Shown: positions 16,966-28,714 of the stretch, piece by piece
How positions within the stretch are numbered: position 1 is the stretch's first letter
How the letters are laid out: each line of letters begins with the position of its first letter
The notes under the pieces: model-generated
Databases searched by the model: none
What the model saw: only the letters and a program-made list of their open reading frames with translations
What the model was told of the DNA's origin: nothing
Program-made: the position numbers and the translations under genes
Assembly: GCF_900163785.1 (NCBI RefSeq)
Contig: NZ_FUKN01000014.1
Span: 186,001 to 250,000, forward strand
Length of the DNA stretch: 64,000 nt
Origin: Psychrobacter sp. JB385
Lineage (GTDB): Bacteria > Pseudomonadota > Gammaproteobacteria > Pseudomonadales > Moraxellaceae
Direction: 5' to 3'

Positions 16966-17814
16966 ATGATGTATTTAATGATCGCGGTGCTCTGTAGTGT
17001 CGCCGTGTCAGTGTTGCTAAAAATATTACGGCAAAAACAGATAGACATCCGTCAAACCATTGTTGCAGGCTACCCAGTGGCCTTTTTGTTGACTTGGTTT
17101 TTGTTAAAACCAGATCTTAGCGCAATCAATACACTTGGTGATGCATGGGGCGTCATTATTGCGCTTGGTGTCATATTGCCTACGGTATTTATATTACTTG
17201 GCCGCGCCATTGAAGCGGTCGGCATGGTGGCAACCGATGCCGCGCAGCGTTTGTCCTTGATTATTCCGATTGTGGCAGCCTTTTTATTGTTTGGTGAAGT
17301 GCTGACAGGCACGCGTGTCTTTGGATTGGCATTAGGATTCTTAGCCCTCGGCGCTTTGGTGTATCGTCCGCAATCTGGCAGCATCAATAAAGTAGCCAAA
17401 CATACACCACTTTGGCTGTTGGGCGTATGGCTAGGCTATGGAATTGTCGACATTTTATTTAAGCAAGTTGCCAAGCATGGAACGGCTTTTCCACTCACGC
17501 TGTTTGTCAGTTTTGGTTTGGCAGGACTGCTATTGTTTGGGTATTTGTTGTTCACTCGCGTACGCTGGCAAGGGGAGGCGCTTGCAGCAGGGCTGCTCTT
17601 AGGCGCGCTTAACATGGGAAATATTTATGCCTATGTCCGTGCCCATCAAGTATTGTCCGAATCACCAAGTATTGTCTTTACGGGTATGAATGTTGGCGTC
17701 ATTGCGGTTGCTACCATCATCGGTGTGGGTGTATTTAAAGAAACGCTCAATCGCATTAACATCATCGGTTTATTGCTCGCGGTTTGTTGTGTGGGCGTCT
17801 TATTTTTGGCCTAA
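16966..17814 (+). CDS. DMT superfamily (EamA-like) transporter
   Basis: The 282-residue protein is hydrophobic throughout, with about ten transmembrane helices in two similar halves, the arrangement of the drug/metabolite transporter superfamily. The first half includes VILPTVFILLGRAIEAVGMVA followed by LSLIIPIVAAFLLFGEVLTGTR, the typical EamA helix-4/5 motif; the second half ends with GVFKETLNRINIIGLLLAVCCVGVLFLA, the equivalent repeat. The substrate cannot be inferred. The ATG at 16966 is followed at once by a second ATG; AGGT lies 8-10 bases upstream. It is followed by the aldolase gene after 160 bases, perhaps as a separate unit. Confidence 0.85.
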   Translation: MMYLMIAVLCSVAVSVLLKILRQKQIDIRQTIVAGYPVAFLLTWFLLKPDLSAINTLGDAWGVIIALGVILPTVFILLGRAIEAVGMVATDAAQRLSLIIPIVAAFLLFGEVLTGTRVFGLALGFLALGALVYRPQSGSINKVAKHTPLWLLGVWLGYGIVDILFKQVAKHGTAFPLTLFVSFGLAGLLLFGYLLFTRVRWQGEALAAGLLLGALNMGNIYAYVRAHQVLSESPSIVFTGMNVGVIAVATIIGVGVFKETLNRINIIGLLLAVCCVGVLFLA

Positions 17815-17974
17815 CAATCAGCGCCAGTTTTATAAAAACGTTAACGTATCGTATATAGGCAGGCAGAGTGTCCTATGCTAAGGTTAGCTAAAAATAGTGA
17901 GGCTTATAGCACTAATAATAAGCCAATCATTTGTGACTTTTGACTTCAATAGATAAAAATAGGATGCACTCTCC

Positions 17975-18865
17975 ATGGAATACGAAAAACAATTACAACG
18001 TATCAAAAACGGCTCGGGTTTTATTGCAGCACTTGATCAGAGTGGTGGCAGCACCCCAAAGGCACTAGAGAACTATGGTGTCAATGGCGATGCTTATGAC
18101 AGCGATGAGGCGATGTTTGATTTGGTGCATGAGATGCGCGCGCGTATCATGACCTGTGATGCGTTTGACAATGAGCGTGTGCTTGGTGCGATTTTATTTG
18201 AAGATACGATGGAGCGTGAGGTCAATGGTAAATCGACTGCCAACTATCTTTGGGAAGACAAAAATATTGTCCCATTTTTGAAGGTAGATAAAGGATTGGC
18301 TGAGCAAATGAACGGAGTGCAAGTCATGCGTCCTATGCCAGAGTTAGACCAGTTGTTGGATAAGGCCAAAAAATATCCCGTGTTTGGTACCAAAATGCGT
18401 TCTGTTATTTATGCGCCAAGCGTTGATGGCATTGAGCTGGTTGTACAGCAGCAGTTCGATGTGGCAAAGCAGATTATCTCAAAAGGTTTGATGCCGATTG
18501 TTGAGCCAGAAGTGGATATTAATAGTGATAAAAAGCACGAGAGTGAGCTGATACTTAAGACCAGCATTTTGCATAATCTAGAGCGTTTGAGTGACGATCA
18601 TCAAGTGATGCTCAAGCTGACGCTGCCTGAAGAAGCAGGATTTTATAAAGAATTGATTGATCATCCAAAGGTGCTCAAAGTGGTCGCATTATCTGGTGGC
18701 TATAGTCGTAGTGAGGCATGTGCCAAGCTCAAACAAAACCCTGGGATGATTGCCAGTTTCTCTCGCGCCTTTACTGAAGGGCTGAGTAAGCAGCAAAGCG
18801 ATGAAGCCTTTGCTAATACGATTGATGCTTCAATCCAAGAAATTTATGAGGCATCGAAGGTTTAA
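17975..18865 (+). CDS. fda: Class I fructose-bisphosphate aldolase
   Basis: This Schiff-base aldolase interconverts fructose 1,6-bisphosphate and two triose phosphates without metal. The 296-residue protein matches the bacterial class I family related to staphylococcal Fda: N-terminal GFIAALDQSGGSTPKALENYG, a GAILFEDTM block, VPFLKVDKGL, PIVEPEVDI, and VMLKLTLPE, where the Lys is the expected Schiff-base residue, then VVALSGGYSR for phosphate binding. In an organism like Psychrobacter, which lives mainly on organic and amino acids, its main use is probably gluconeogenic (inference). AGGA lies about 10 bases before the ATG. A terminator follows. Confidence 0.93.
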   Translation: MEYEKQLQRIKNGSGFIAALDQSGGSTPKALENYGVNGDAYDSDEAMFDLVHEMRARIMTCDAFDNERVLGAILFEDTMEREVNGKSTANYLWEDKNIVPFLKVDKGLAEQMNGVQVMRPMPELDQLLDKAKKYPVFGTKMRSVIYAPSVDGIELVVQQQFDVAKQIISKGLMPIVEPEVDINSDKKHESELILKTSILHNLERLSDDHQVMLKLTLPEEAGFYKELIDHPKVLKVVALSGGYSRSEACAKLKQNPGMIASFSRAFTEGLSKQQSDEAFANTIDASIQEIYEASKV

Positions 18866-18891
18866 TAATTTTTAATTTTCTTGATATTCAG

Positions 18892-18924
18892 AACCCAGTA
18901 AATTAAAATTTTCTGGGTTTTTTT
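18892..18924 (+). terminator. Intrinsic terminator of fda
   Basis: AACCCAG / CTGGGTT stem with a long AT-rich loop followed by seven T residues. Confidence 0.8.
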
Positions 18925-19030
18925 CGGATTTGTATTTATTTGTATTGATTAAGTATCAAAGTTAATCTACTATTAGCAAAATTAAGTTCACTGCTAAATC
19001 AAATAGTTACTACTCTGAATGGATATATCA

Positions 19031-19915
19031 ATGAATACACGTTACTCAAGTTTGGTTCTTGCTTCTGTACTAGCACTTTCTGGTTGTGGTAGCGATGATA
19101 GTGGTAGTGGCACTTCCCCTACGCCTTCTGAGGAGGTTGTAGATAAGGTTGCACAGCGTCAAGAGCCTGAATCTTTTGCTGGCTCCTACGGAACAGTAAT
19201 TAATAGAGCTTTAGAAGATATCTATAAAACCAATTTATATATGAGCACTATAGTCAATAATGATGGCGAATACTGGATGATATATACTAATAATGGTTTC
19301 ATCTATAATCCTAACGACTTAGTGTTCGGTCTAATTAATGGTAAATTCAAGGAAAGTAGTGCCCCAAATGCCACTTCATTATCATCAAGGGCTACTGATT
19401 ATAGCTTTACCAATAATAGTATTAGCACAAGATCAATTGATCTTGAGTCTAGAAGTGACGGCGATGCATATTTCACTTTTCTGGAAACGGTGGTTTATGA
19501 GGATGAGTCTAATCCAGAAGGGTTTGAAGAAGAGGTCTGGTATCCCGTATTTTTAAACCGTACTGAAGGCAATTCTACAGATCAATTAAAAGACTATAAA
19601 GGAATGTATCAAGGTGCATTAGTAACTACTAATACGCGCAACAAGGCTAGCTTGGTTACGGACAATATTTCACAAGGCAAAATGAGATATAGCATCGTGG
19701 ATGAACAGGGCTGTATTATTGCAGGTAATATTATCTTTGATCCAAAATCTGTTTATCTGCGTGTAGATGGAGTCGTCGACAATTCAGCGGTCACTTGTCT
19801 TATTAAGGCGGGTAAGGCGCATGGTCTTGTGACTAAAGATCGTTACGATGCAAAAACTTTAATACTTGTTAATGATGATAATGAAGAAGCTTACGTATTT
19901 AGTGTTATTAGCTAA
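19031..19915 (+). CDS. Predicted lipoprotein of unknown function
   Basis: The start at 19031 gives MNTRYSSLVLASVLALSGC, a clean lipoprotein signal peptide with lipobox LSGC and the acylated Cys at residue 19; an upstream ATG at 19019 would put four extra residues in front of it. The mature part begins with a Ser/Gly/Asp-rich tether (GSDDSGSGTSPTPSEE), followed by an about 250-residue domain rich in beta-type sequence (YGTVINRALEDIY, YWMIYTNNGFIY, YKGMYQGALVT, KMRYSIVDEQGCIIAGNIIFD, VYLRVDGVV). I do not recognise the family; the pattern suggests a beta-sandwich or beta-barrel outer-membrane-attached domain. It is a lone gene closed by a strong terminator. Confidence 0.75.
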   Translation: MNTRYSSLVLASVLALSGCGSDDSGSGTSPTPSEEVVDKVAQRQEPESFAGSYGTVINRALEDIYKTNLYMSTIVNNDGEYWMIYTNNGFIYNPNDLVFGLINGKFKESSAPNATSLSSRATDYSFTNNSISTRSIDLESRSDGDAYFTFLETVVYEDESNPEGFEEEVWYPVFLNRTEGNSTDQLKDYKGMYQGALVTTNTRNKASLVTDNISQGKMRYSIVDEQGCIIAGNIIFDPKSVYLRVDGVVDNSAVTCLIKAGKAHGLVTKDRYDAKTLILVNDDNEEAYVFSVIS

Positions 19916-19931
19916 GTTAGTAAAAATTAAT

Positions 19932-19968
19932 AAAAAGCCCGAACCTAATAATTAGGTTCGGGCTTTTT
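19932..19968. terminator. Strong bidirectional terminator
   Basis: A near-perfect palindrome (AAAAAGCCCGAACCTAAT and its complement) with A-run on the left and T-run on the right between the convergent lipoprotein gene and thiC; it can terminate both. Confidence 0.93.
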
Positions 19969-19994
19969 TATACTATCTGAAAGGTACTATCTAC

Positions 19995-22363
<2,369 letters not shown>

Positions 22364-22505
22364 TTAAGACTTCCCTGCGTCGGTACTAACCGCATCAGGT
22401 TCGGCGGGTGATCTCTCAGCGAATGTAGATAGGCGGCTACTTTTATCAATGTTTAACTATAAACGTTTAATAAAGTAGGCCAATGCTACACCGCACCCCG
22501 AGTCT
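22364..22505 (-). promoter_or_regulatory. TPP riboswitch (THI element)
   Basis: Read on the minus strand the conserved parts appear in order: CGGGGTGC (22493-22500), then CTGAGA (22414-22419), ACCCGCCGAACCTGATGCGG, and GGTTAGTACCG, CGCAGGGAAG ending near 22370. These are the invariant thi-box sequences that bind thiamine pyrophosphate. About 70 bases lie between GGGGTGC and CTGAGA, so the optional P3 arm is long. It lies upstream of thiC on the same strand and is expected to lower its expression when TPP is abundant. Confidence 0.95.
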
Positions 22506-22672
22506 GTCAGTGTTGTGAATCAACTTCATACTAGCAAAATTCTGTCCTAACGGCTAATGGTATTTGAAGAAAACCTCGTGCTCAAAAAACAGCTGCCTTG
22601 TGTCTTGGGTTTATAAAGGCATGCAAAAGGTAGCGCTGCGCTGTTGGAACTCTAAAATAAAAGATTCAAGTC

Positions 22673-22704
22673 ATTGTCATTAAACTGTCATAAAAACTTG
22701 TCAC
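22673..22704 (+). promoter_or_regulatory. Pho box upstream of pstS
   Basis: TTGTCAT (22674-22680) and CTGTCAT (22685-22691) are direct repeats exactly 11 bases apart, the spacing of PhoB sites, with AT-rich spacers. A third, less well-spaced TTGTCAC follows at 22698. The site ends about 60 bases before the pstS start, where PhoB would activate the operon under phosphate limitation. Confidence 0.85.
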
Positions 22705-22765
22705 TATAGCTCGCATGTCACAAACAATGTTTTTTTGTATCGTTGTCAAACTTTAGGAGTCTTAC

Positions 22766-23944
22766 ATGCGTTATTCGTTATTAGCAGTGGCCGTCAGCTG
22801 TACCTTAGTACTTACGGCGTGTAACAAATCGACCGATACGACAGAGCCGGCTGCTGATACTAGCAGTAGCGCTGCCGCAACGACTGAAACAACCAGCACG
22901 GCCACTTCAAGTACAGCCTCTGCTGCTACTTCAGGGTTCAAGTCTGCTGAAAACATTGCCATGAACATCACTGGCGCAGGCGCGTCGTTCCCGCAGCCTA
23001 TTTATGCCAAATGGTCTGCTGACTACAATGCTGCTACTGGCGGTCAAGTCAACTACCAATCAATCGGTTCTTCTGGCGGTATCAAACAAATCCAATCAAA
23101 AACCGTCGATTTTGGTGCCTCTGATGCGCCAATGACACCTGAAGAGCTTGAAGAATCTGGTCTTATACAGTTCCCAACCGTTATTGGCGGCGTTGTACCG
23201 ATTGTCAATATCGATGGGGTTGAGCCAGGCGCACTAAAATTAGATGGCGAAACCTTAGCCAATATTTACTTGGGTAAAATCAGCAAATGGAATGACCCTG
23301 CGATCAAAGCCATGAATCCAGATTTGACGCTACCTGATGCGGCCATTACTACGGTCTTCCGCTCAGACGGATCAGGTACGACGTTTAACTTTACTGATTA
23401 TCTCGCCAAAGTGTCACCAGATTGGAACGATACCGTTGGTGTTGATAAAACGGTCAAATGGCCAACGTCTGCAACAGGTGCTGGTGGTAAAGGTAATGAA
23501 GGCGTTTCAAGCTACGTCAACCGTATGAAAAACTCTATCGGCTACGTTGAGTATGCTTACGCTAAGCAAAACAACATGTCACATACGGCTCTTAAAAATG
23601 CCGCCGGTAATTTTGTACAACCTTCAGCCGAGACATTTGCAGCGGCAGGCGATATCGACTGGTCAAAGCAAGAAGGCTTTTATAAAGTCATCACCAATTC
23701 TGAGACCGCTCAAGCATGGCCAATCGCTGCCGCGACATTCATTTTGGTACATAAGCAACCAGAGAATCCTCAGCAAGTGGCTGGTGTGTTGAATTTCTTT
23801 GACTGGGCATATACCCAAGGCGATGATGATGCCATGGCATTGGATTACGTTCCTTTCTCGGATACGGCAGTGGCATTGTTCAAAGCAAAATGGAATGACG
23901 TAAAAGGCAGTGACGGACAGCCAGTTTATAAGCCTGCTCAGTAA
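22766..23944 (+). CDS. pstS: Phosphate-binding protein PstS (lipoprotein-type)
   Basis: PstS is the periplasmic phosphate receptor of the high-affinity Pst ABC transporter. The signal MRYSLLAVAVSCTLVLTAC has a lipobox ending at Cys19, so the protein is probably lipid-anchored, followed by an about 45-residue Ser/Thr/Ala linker. The binding domain starts NITGAGASFPQPIYAKW and includes YQSIGSSGGIKQI and DFGASDAPM, VFRSDGSGTTFNFTDYL and AGGKGNEGVSSYV, all of which hold phosphate ligands in the family. RBS TTAGGAG precedes the ATG. First gene of pstSCAB-phoU behind a Pho box; a terminator-like hairpin separates it from pstC. Confidence 0.96.
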   Translation: MRYSLLAVAVSCTLVLTACNKSTDTTEPAADTSSSAAATTETTSTATSSTASAATSGFKSAENIAMNITGAGASFPQPIYAKWSADYNAATGGQVNYQSIGSSGGIKQIQSKTVDFGASDAPMTPEELEESGLIQFPTVIGGVVPIVNIDGVEPGALKLDGETLANIYLGKISKWNDPAIKAMNPDLTLPDAAITTVFRSDGSGTTFNFTDYLAKVSPDWNDTVGVDKTVKWPTSATGAGGKGNEGVSSYVNRMKNSIGYVEYAYAKQNNMSHTALKNAAGNFVQPSAETFAAAGDIDWSKQEGFYKVITNSETAQAWPIAAATFILVHKQPENPQQVAGVLNFFDWAYTQGDDDAMALDYVPFSDTAVALFKAKWNDVKGSDGQPVYKPAQ

Positions 23945-23984
23945 TTGACCTACTTTAGAGGCGGTTTCATCAATCTCTAAACGC

Positions 23985-24026
23985 CCTCTCAAACCACTAT
24001 TCTCCGGTAGCGGTTTGAGAGGTTTT
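23985..24026 (+). terminator. Hairpin between pstS and pstC (partial terminator or 3' stabiliser)
   Basis: CCTCTCAAACC (23985-23995) pairs perfectly with GGTTTGAGAGG (24012-24022), with a further CTA/TAG pairing in the loop, followed by only TTTT. A leaky terminator or 3' stabiliser here would give more PstS than membrane components, a common arrangement. Confidence 0.65.
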
Positions 24027-24161
24027 ATCACAGTGAGTTTAAGGACGATGTTGGTGGGTTTTCTCTATAGATAATCCATGCCTATGTTTAAGTTTACTGT
24101 GATAAAACCTGCGTAACCTTTCTAACATTTTGACTTGATCCTAATCAACGCTGAGACACTT

Positions 24162-25115
24162 ATGAATGACTTAAGGTCCCAATTGGCCAAACAAAAACGT
24201 TACGATACGCTGTTTGTCAATGCAACCAAGGCTTTTGCCATACTGGTACTCCTCTCTTTAGGCGGCATTTTGGTCTCCTTGATTGTTGGAGCATGGCCTA
24301 GTATTCAGGCGTTTGGACTTGGTTTTTATACCAGCAATAATTGGGACACGGTTGCCAATGAGTATGGGGCATTAGCGCCTATTTATGGCACGTTGGTGAC
24401 GTCATTTGTGGCGATTATGATTGCCGTACCAGTCAGTTTTGGTATTGCGATCTTTTTGACTGAGATGTGTCCAAAGTTCTTAAAAAAGCCTTTGGGTATC
24501 GCGATTGAGCTTTTGGCCGGTATTCCTTCTATCATTTATGGTATGTGGGGATTGTTTGTGTTTGCGCCGTTTTTTGGCGATCACATCCAGCCATGGTTTA
24601 TTGAGCATGTGGGCCCATTACCCATCATCGGTAAGCTGTTTACAGGAGCCCCAATGGGACTTGGGTTGTTCACCGCGTCCTTGGTGCTTGCCATCATGAT
24701 TATCCCTTTTATCGCGGCTACCATGCGTGATGTTTTTTCGGTGGTGCCAGACTTACTCAAAGAGTCGGCTTATGGCATGGGTGCCACGACGTGGGAAGTC
24801 ATGTTTAAGATTATTTTGCCTTACACCAAAGCAGGCGTGGTTGGCGGCGTTATTTTGGGATTGGGCCGTGCATTGGGCGAAACCATGGCGGTGACTTTCT
24901 TAATTGGTAATGCCTTTAATATCAGTCCAAGCCTATTTACTTCTGGCGTCACGATCACCTCTGCCTTGGCCAATGAATTCGCTGAAGCGTCAAGTGAGCT
25001 GCATTTGGCTTCGTTACTCCATTTAGGCTTAATCCTCTTTGTCATTACTTTCATCGTCTTGTCCCTTGCAAAGCTCATGCTGATGCGTATGGACAGCAAA
25101 GCGGGCAATCGGTAG
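24162..25115 (+). CDS. pstC: Phosphate ABC transporter permease PstC
   Basis: The 317-residue protein (ATG at 24162; an upstream in-frame TTG is not needed) has six transmembrane segments and the binding-protein-dependent permease signature. Recognisable PstC blocks are [55 protein letters not shown], and the EAA loop [21 protein letters not shown] followed by [18 protein letters not shown]. It pairs with PstA to form the phosphate channel and docks the ATPase PstB. It is the second gene of the operon. Confidence 0.95.
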   Translation: MNDLRSQLAKQKRYDTLFVNATKAFAILVLLSLGGILVSLIVGAWPSIQAFGLGFYTSNNWDTVANEYGALAPIYGTLVTSFVAIMIAVPVSFGIAIFLTEMCPKFLKKPLGIAIELLAGIPSIIYGMWGLFVFAPFFGDHIQPWFIEHVGPLPIIGKLFTGAPMGLGLFTASLVLAIMIIPFIAATMRDVFSVVPDLLKESAYGMGATTWEVMFKIILPYTKAGVVGGVILGLGRALGETMAVTFLIGNAFNISPSLFTSGVTITSALANEFAEASSELHLASLLHLGLILFVITFIVLSLAKLMLMRMDSKAGNR

Positions 25116-25151
25116 ATATATAAAGGTATTTGCTTGTCTTAAGAAGTTTTG

Positions 25152-26096
25152 ATGACTATTGGTATGGATAAAAAACGGGACACAAAATATATGCTTTCTA
25201 ATAACACAGTCAATGCGCCACTACCCGTGAATACAGGCTTTACAAGTCGCTATGACCGAAGCCTATATAACAAGCGACGCTGGGCCAACAAACTGGGTTT
25301 GGGCTTTGCCATGTCGGCCATGGTATTTGGTTTGTTTTGGCTATTTTGGATCTTGTTCACGCTTTTTATCGAAGGTTTTCAAGGCATTGTGCAACTGCCT
25401 GTATTTACCGCTGACACGCCGCCGCCCATGAGTCCTGGTGGTTTACGTAATGCCATTGTCGGTTCGGTCATGCTGGCATTTTCTGGATTGTTAATCGGCG
25501 CTCCAATTGGCCTGATGACGGGTATTTATTTATCTGAATTCTCTCAAGGCAGTATGCTTGGCAAAGTGACGCGTTTTTTGAATGATATTTTATTGTCGGC
25601 ACCCTCTATCGTGATTGGTCTGTTTATTTATGCGCTGATGGTAAAAGGTCAAAGCTTCTCTGGTTGGGCAGGTGCATTGGCATTGGCGCTGATCGTCATT
25701 CCTGTGGTTGTACGTACCACCGAAAATATGCTCAATCTGGTGCCCAATAGTATTCGTGAAGCCGCTTACGCCCTTGGAACACCCAAATGGAAAATGGTGA
25801 CGCAAGTGACCATCAAGGCTGCCAAAGCAGGTCTGACCACAGGGGTGTTACTGGCCTTTGCGAGAATCACAGGTGAAACGGCTCCTTTGCTATTTACCGC
25901 GCTGAACAACCAGTATTTCAGTACTGATATGAGTCAACCACTCGCCAACTTACCAAACACCATTTATCAGTTTGCGATGAGTCCTTATGAAAACTGGCAT
26001 ACGTTGGCATGGGCAGCAGCCCTGCTCATCACCGCCTCGGTCTTGATATTGAATGTGACCGCCAGATTTATCGGTGCTCGAGGTCAGGTTAAATAA
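25152..26096 (+). CDS. pstA: Phosphate ABC transporter permease PstA
   Basis: The 314-residue product has six transmembrane helices and the PstA motifs GGLRNAIVGSVMLAFSGLLIGAPIGLMTGIYLSE, LLSAPSIVIGLFIYALMV, RTTENMLNLVPNSIREAAYALG (EAA loop) and ARITGETAPLLFTALNN. The N-terminus carries a polar extension (about 45 residues, NTVNAPLPVNTGFTSRYDRS) before the first helix. The ATG at 25152 is preceded by AAGAAG; a second ATG at 25164 is also possible. It lies 36 bases after pstC and is surely co-transcribed. Confidence 0.94.
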   Translation: MTIGMDKKRDTKYMLSNNTVNAPLPVNTGFTSRYDRSLYNKRRWANKLGLGFAMSAMVFGLFWLFWILFTLFIEGFQGIVQLPVFTADTPPPMSPGGLRNAIVGSVMLAFSGLLIGAPIGLMTGIYLSEFSQGSMLGKVTRFLNDILLSAPSIVIGLFIYALMVKGQSFSGWAGALALALIVIPVVVRTTENMLNLVPNSIREAAYALGTPKWKMVTQVTIKAAKAGLTTGVLLAFARITGETAPLLFTALNNQYFSTDMSQPLANLPNTIYQFAMSPYENWHTLAWAAALLITASVLILNVTARFIGARGQVK

Positions 26097-26186
26097 AACC
26101 TGATCACAGATTGACCGTAACAGGTAGTAGCAATAAGCATTACTTGAATTTATACGAATTTTAATTGAGCTAGGTTGGATAAGACT

Positions 26187-27122
26187 ATGAATGACGTCAT
26201 AAGCAAAGTTCGCAAAAATAAGACCGCTGATCGCTTCAATGGGACAGTAGACACTAAGACAACTGGCAACCTGTTAAATAGAACCAAGTCTACTAGCGGG
26301 CAAACAGAACAACCAGATGTCGCCAGTCTGACCAAGCAAACGCTTCATGACATTCCCAAAAACATGCCACCTGCCAAACTACAGATTCGGGATTTAAATT
26401 TTTATTATGGTGATTTTAAAGCCCTAAAAAACATCAACATCGATATCCCAGATAAAAAAGTGACTGCCTTCATTGGGCCGTCAGGGTGCGGCAAGTCGAC
26501 GCTACTACGTACTTTTAACCGTATGTACGATCTGTATCCTGGTATGCGCGCCGAAGGCAATATCAACCTTGACGGCAAGAATATCTTAGACAAAGACATC
26601 GATGTCAATTTACTGCGTGCTCAAGTCGGCATGGTTTTTCAAAAACCCACGCCTTTCCCGATGTCAATCTATGACAATGTGGCGTTTGGCGTGCGGCTGT
26701 ATGAAAAATTGAGCAAAGCGGAGCTGGATAATCGTGTGGAATGGGCACTGAGAAAGTCAGCATTGTGGCCTGAGGTTAAAGACAAGCTAAAGGCATCTGG
26801 ATTGTCGCTGTCAGGTGGGCAGCAGCAGCGTCTATGTATCGCACGTAGTGTCGCCACCAAACCTGAAGTCTTGTTACTCGATGAGCCAACCTCAGCACTG
26901 GATCCTATCTCGACAGGCGCTATTGAAGATTTGATCGAAGATTTAAAAAATGACTATACCATTGCTATCGTGACCCACAACATGCAGCAAGCGGCTCGTG
27001 TGTCAGACTATACCGTCTATATGTATCTAGGCGATATGATCGAGATGGGCGAGACTGATCAGATATTTACCAAGCCAAATCAAAAAGCGACGGAAGACTA
27101 TATTACGGGTCGTTATGGTTAA
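26187..27122 (+). CDS. pstB: Phosphate ABC transporter ATP-binding protein PstB
   Basis: PstB energises phosphate import. The ATPase core starts near residue 60 ([23 protein letters not shown]), with Walker [19 protein letters not shown], the PstB-specific [21 protein letters not shown]-loop, signature [14 protein letters not shown], Walker [14 protein letters not shown] and H-loop [15 protein letters not shown]. With the ATG at 26187 it is 311 residues, about 55 longer than E. coli PstB at the N-terminus; this polar extension ([18 protein letters not shown]...) has no recognised domain. An upstream TTG at 26175 is less likely. Confidence 0.96.
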   Translation: MNDVISKVRKNKTADRFNGTVDTKTTGNLLNRTKSTSGQTEQPDVASLTKQTLHDIPKNMPPAKLQIRDLNFYYGDFKALKNINIDIPDKKVTAFIGPSGCGKSTLLRTFNRMYDLYPGMRAEGNINLDGKNILDKDIDVNLLRAQVGMVFQKPTPFPMSIYDNVAFGVRLYEKLSKAELDNRVEWALRKSALWPEVKDKLKASGLSLSGGQQQRLCIARSVATKPEVLLLDEPTSALDPISTGAIEDLIEDLKNDYTIAIVTHNMQQAARVSDYTVYMYLGDMIEMGETDQIFTKPNQKATEDYITGRYG

Positions 27123-27229
27123 AAGTAAGGTTTGAGCAGGCACAGGTGTTCAATGCATTTTATGAGCTGATGGGTTTGGCTCAGCGGCACCTTCGCTATT
27201 AAAAGTATAGATTTTAGGGAATTCCTCTG

Positions 27230-28033
27230 ATGCAAAGTGAAAAGCATATCTCAAAAAGTTTCGACCAAGATCTCGATGAAGCCATCCGTTTGTTTTTGTA
27301 CATGGGTGACAATGCAGCCAACCAAGTTGCCAAAGCCATTCATGCGCTCATTGATAAAGATGAGACACTGGCGCAAGAAGTCATTGATATGGACTTCGAC
27401 ATCAATCGTATGGAAGTGGATTTGGATGAGCATATTTTGCTATTGGTTGCCAAACGCCAGCCTGCTGCCAGTGATTTACGCTTGGTGATGTCTATCAGTA
27501 AAGGGGTGGTGGATCTGGAGCGTATTGGCGATGAAGCTGTCAAAATTGCGCAAATGGCCAAAAAGATTGCCGCACAAGGTAAGTCCTCTTATGGTTATGC
27601 CGAGGTTCAGCACCTGAGCAACCAAGTACGGCTTATGCTTCACAATGCGTTAGAAGCATTTAGTCAGTCAAATGCTGAGCAAGCGTTTGAAGTCATGCGC
27701 AATGATGACATGGTCAATGATGAGTACCAGTCAGCCATCCGTGCCTTGATGACTTATATCATGGAAGATTCGCGTCATGTGTCAAAAGTCATCAATATCA
27801 TGTGGGTCTTGCGCGCGCTTGAGCGAATTGGTGATCACGCACAAAACGTGGCTGAGCTAGTCATCAACTATATCAGCGGTCAAGACGTGCGTCATTCTGA
27901 CTACACTAAGGTCGAAAAAGCGGTGCAAGTGGCCAATGATCGGATGGCAGCGCGGCAAGTGGGCACTGTGTCAGCTAACGCCTCAGAAGTCTCATCAACC
28001 GAACTTGAATCCTCAGATAACAATATCAATTAA
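27230..28033 (+). CDS. phoU: Phosphate transport regulator PhoU
   Basis: PhoU couples the state of the Pst transporter to the PhoR/PhoB system and limits phosphate uptake. The 267-residue all-helical protein shows the two PhoU repeats: DMDFDINRMEVDLDEHILLLVAKRQPAASDLRLVMSISKGVVDLERIGDEAVKIA and the second NDDMVNDEYQSAIRALMTYIMEDSRHVSKVINIMWVLRALERIGDHAQNVAE, each with the metal-binding E/D-x-x-x-D pattern. A Ser-rich tail of about 25 residues is extra. It ends the pst operon, before a strong terminator. No phoB or phoR is in the window. Confidence 0.95.
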   Translation: MQSEKHISKSFDQDLDEAIRLFLYMGDNAANQVAKAIHALIDKDETLAQEVIDMDFDINRMEVDLDEHILLLVAKRQPAASDLRLVMSISKGVVDLERIGDEAVKIAQMAKKIAAQGKSSYGYAEVQHLSNQVRLMLHNALEAFSQSNAEQAFEVMRNDDMVNDEYQSAIRALMTYIMEDSRHVSKVINIMWVLRALERIGDHAQNVAELVINYISGQDVRHSDYTKVEKAVQVANDRMAARQVGTVSANASEVSSTELESSDNNIN

Positions 28034-28054
28034 TCACCATCAAAAACTGCCCAC

Positions 28055-28093
28055 AAAAAACGCGCTATCATTGAGTGTATAGCGCGTTTTTTA
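28055..28093 (+). terminator. Intrinsic terminator of the pst-phoU operon
   Basis: AAAAAACGCGCTAT pairs with ATAGCGCGTTTTTT around a 10-nt loop; T-run present. The flanking A-run would also let it serve the convergent yggX gene. Confidence 0.92.
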
Positions 28094-28117
28094 TGAAATG
28101 TAATCAACGAGTACTTA

Positions 28118-28408
28118 TTATCCTTCAGGCGTCCAGCCTTGGGCGCGCTCATAATCTTCATTATCTAAAAACTTATCACGCTGCTCTGTTAAGAATTTTT
28201 TGGCTTCAGGATCCATCATGCTCAAATGGTTTTCATTGATAAGCATGGTTTGATGCTCAAGCCATTCTTTCCACGCTTTGTCAGATACCGTCTCTTGTAG
28301 CTCTTGACCTTTTTTATTAGGGAAGGGCGGATGCGGCATTTTTGGTAGCTCTTGCTGATACTTACGGCAAAAAACCGTATTGGCTTGCGGATTAAATGTC
28401 TCAGTCAT
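28118..28408 (-). CDS. yggX: Probable Fe(2+)-trafficking protein YggX
   Basis: The 96-residue product matches YggX, a small protein linked to protection of iron-sulfur clusters against oxidative damage. The family pattern is complete: [13 protein letters not shown] at the N-terminus with the conserved Cys, then [42 protein letters not shown] and C-terminal GWTPE. In E. coli the gene follows mutY; here it is alone between phoU and argH. AGGAG lies just before the ATG. Confidence 0.95.
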   Translation of the reverse strand: MTETFNPQANTVFCRKYQQELPKMPHPPFPNKKGQELQETVSDKAWKEWLEHQTMLINENHLSMMDPEAKKFLTEQRDKFLDNEDYERAQGWTPEG

Positions 28409-28658
28409 GAGGTACTCCTTATTTATTATCGTCAGTGATTCAAAAATATTATTGATCTATGATAACGGTCTTGGCAGATTTAGCAAAGGATATCTAGGAT
28501 ATACCCTTAATCTTAAACAAAATCAGTAAACGCATGATAACGTTTTGCTAGGATAATTTTTCTTGCTTGCTGTGCCTGCGCAGACAGAGGCGGCGAAAAC
28601 TTATCCTAGCAGCACAATGTTTTTACATTGGACTAATTGCCGTTGGTTGGTCGTATGA

Positions 28659-28689
28659 CAAAAAAACACCCGCTTACGTGGCGGGTGTT
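28659..28689 (-). terminator. Intrinsic terminator of argH
   Basis: AACACCCGC / GCGGGTGTT nine-bp stem with a 7-nt loop; read on the minus strand it is followed by at least six T residues, about 25 bases after the argH stop. Confidence 0.88.
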
Positions 28690-28714
28690 CAATCTATCGT
28701 TTATTCAAAATATA

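Noticed and set aside
22771-22971. Minus-strand frame opposite the 5' part of pstS
   Set aside because: Shadow of the Ser/Thr/Ala-rich linker of PstS; no independent signals.
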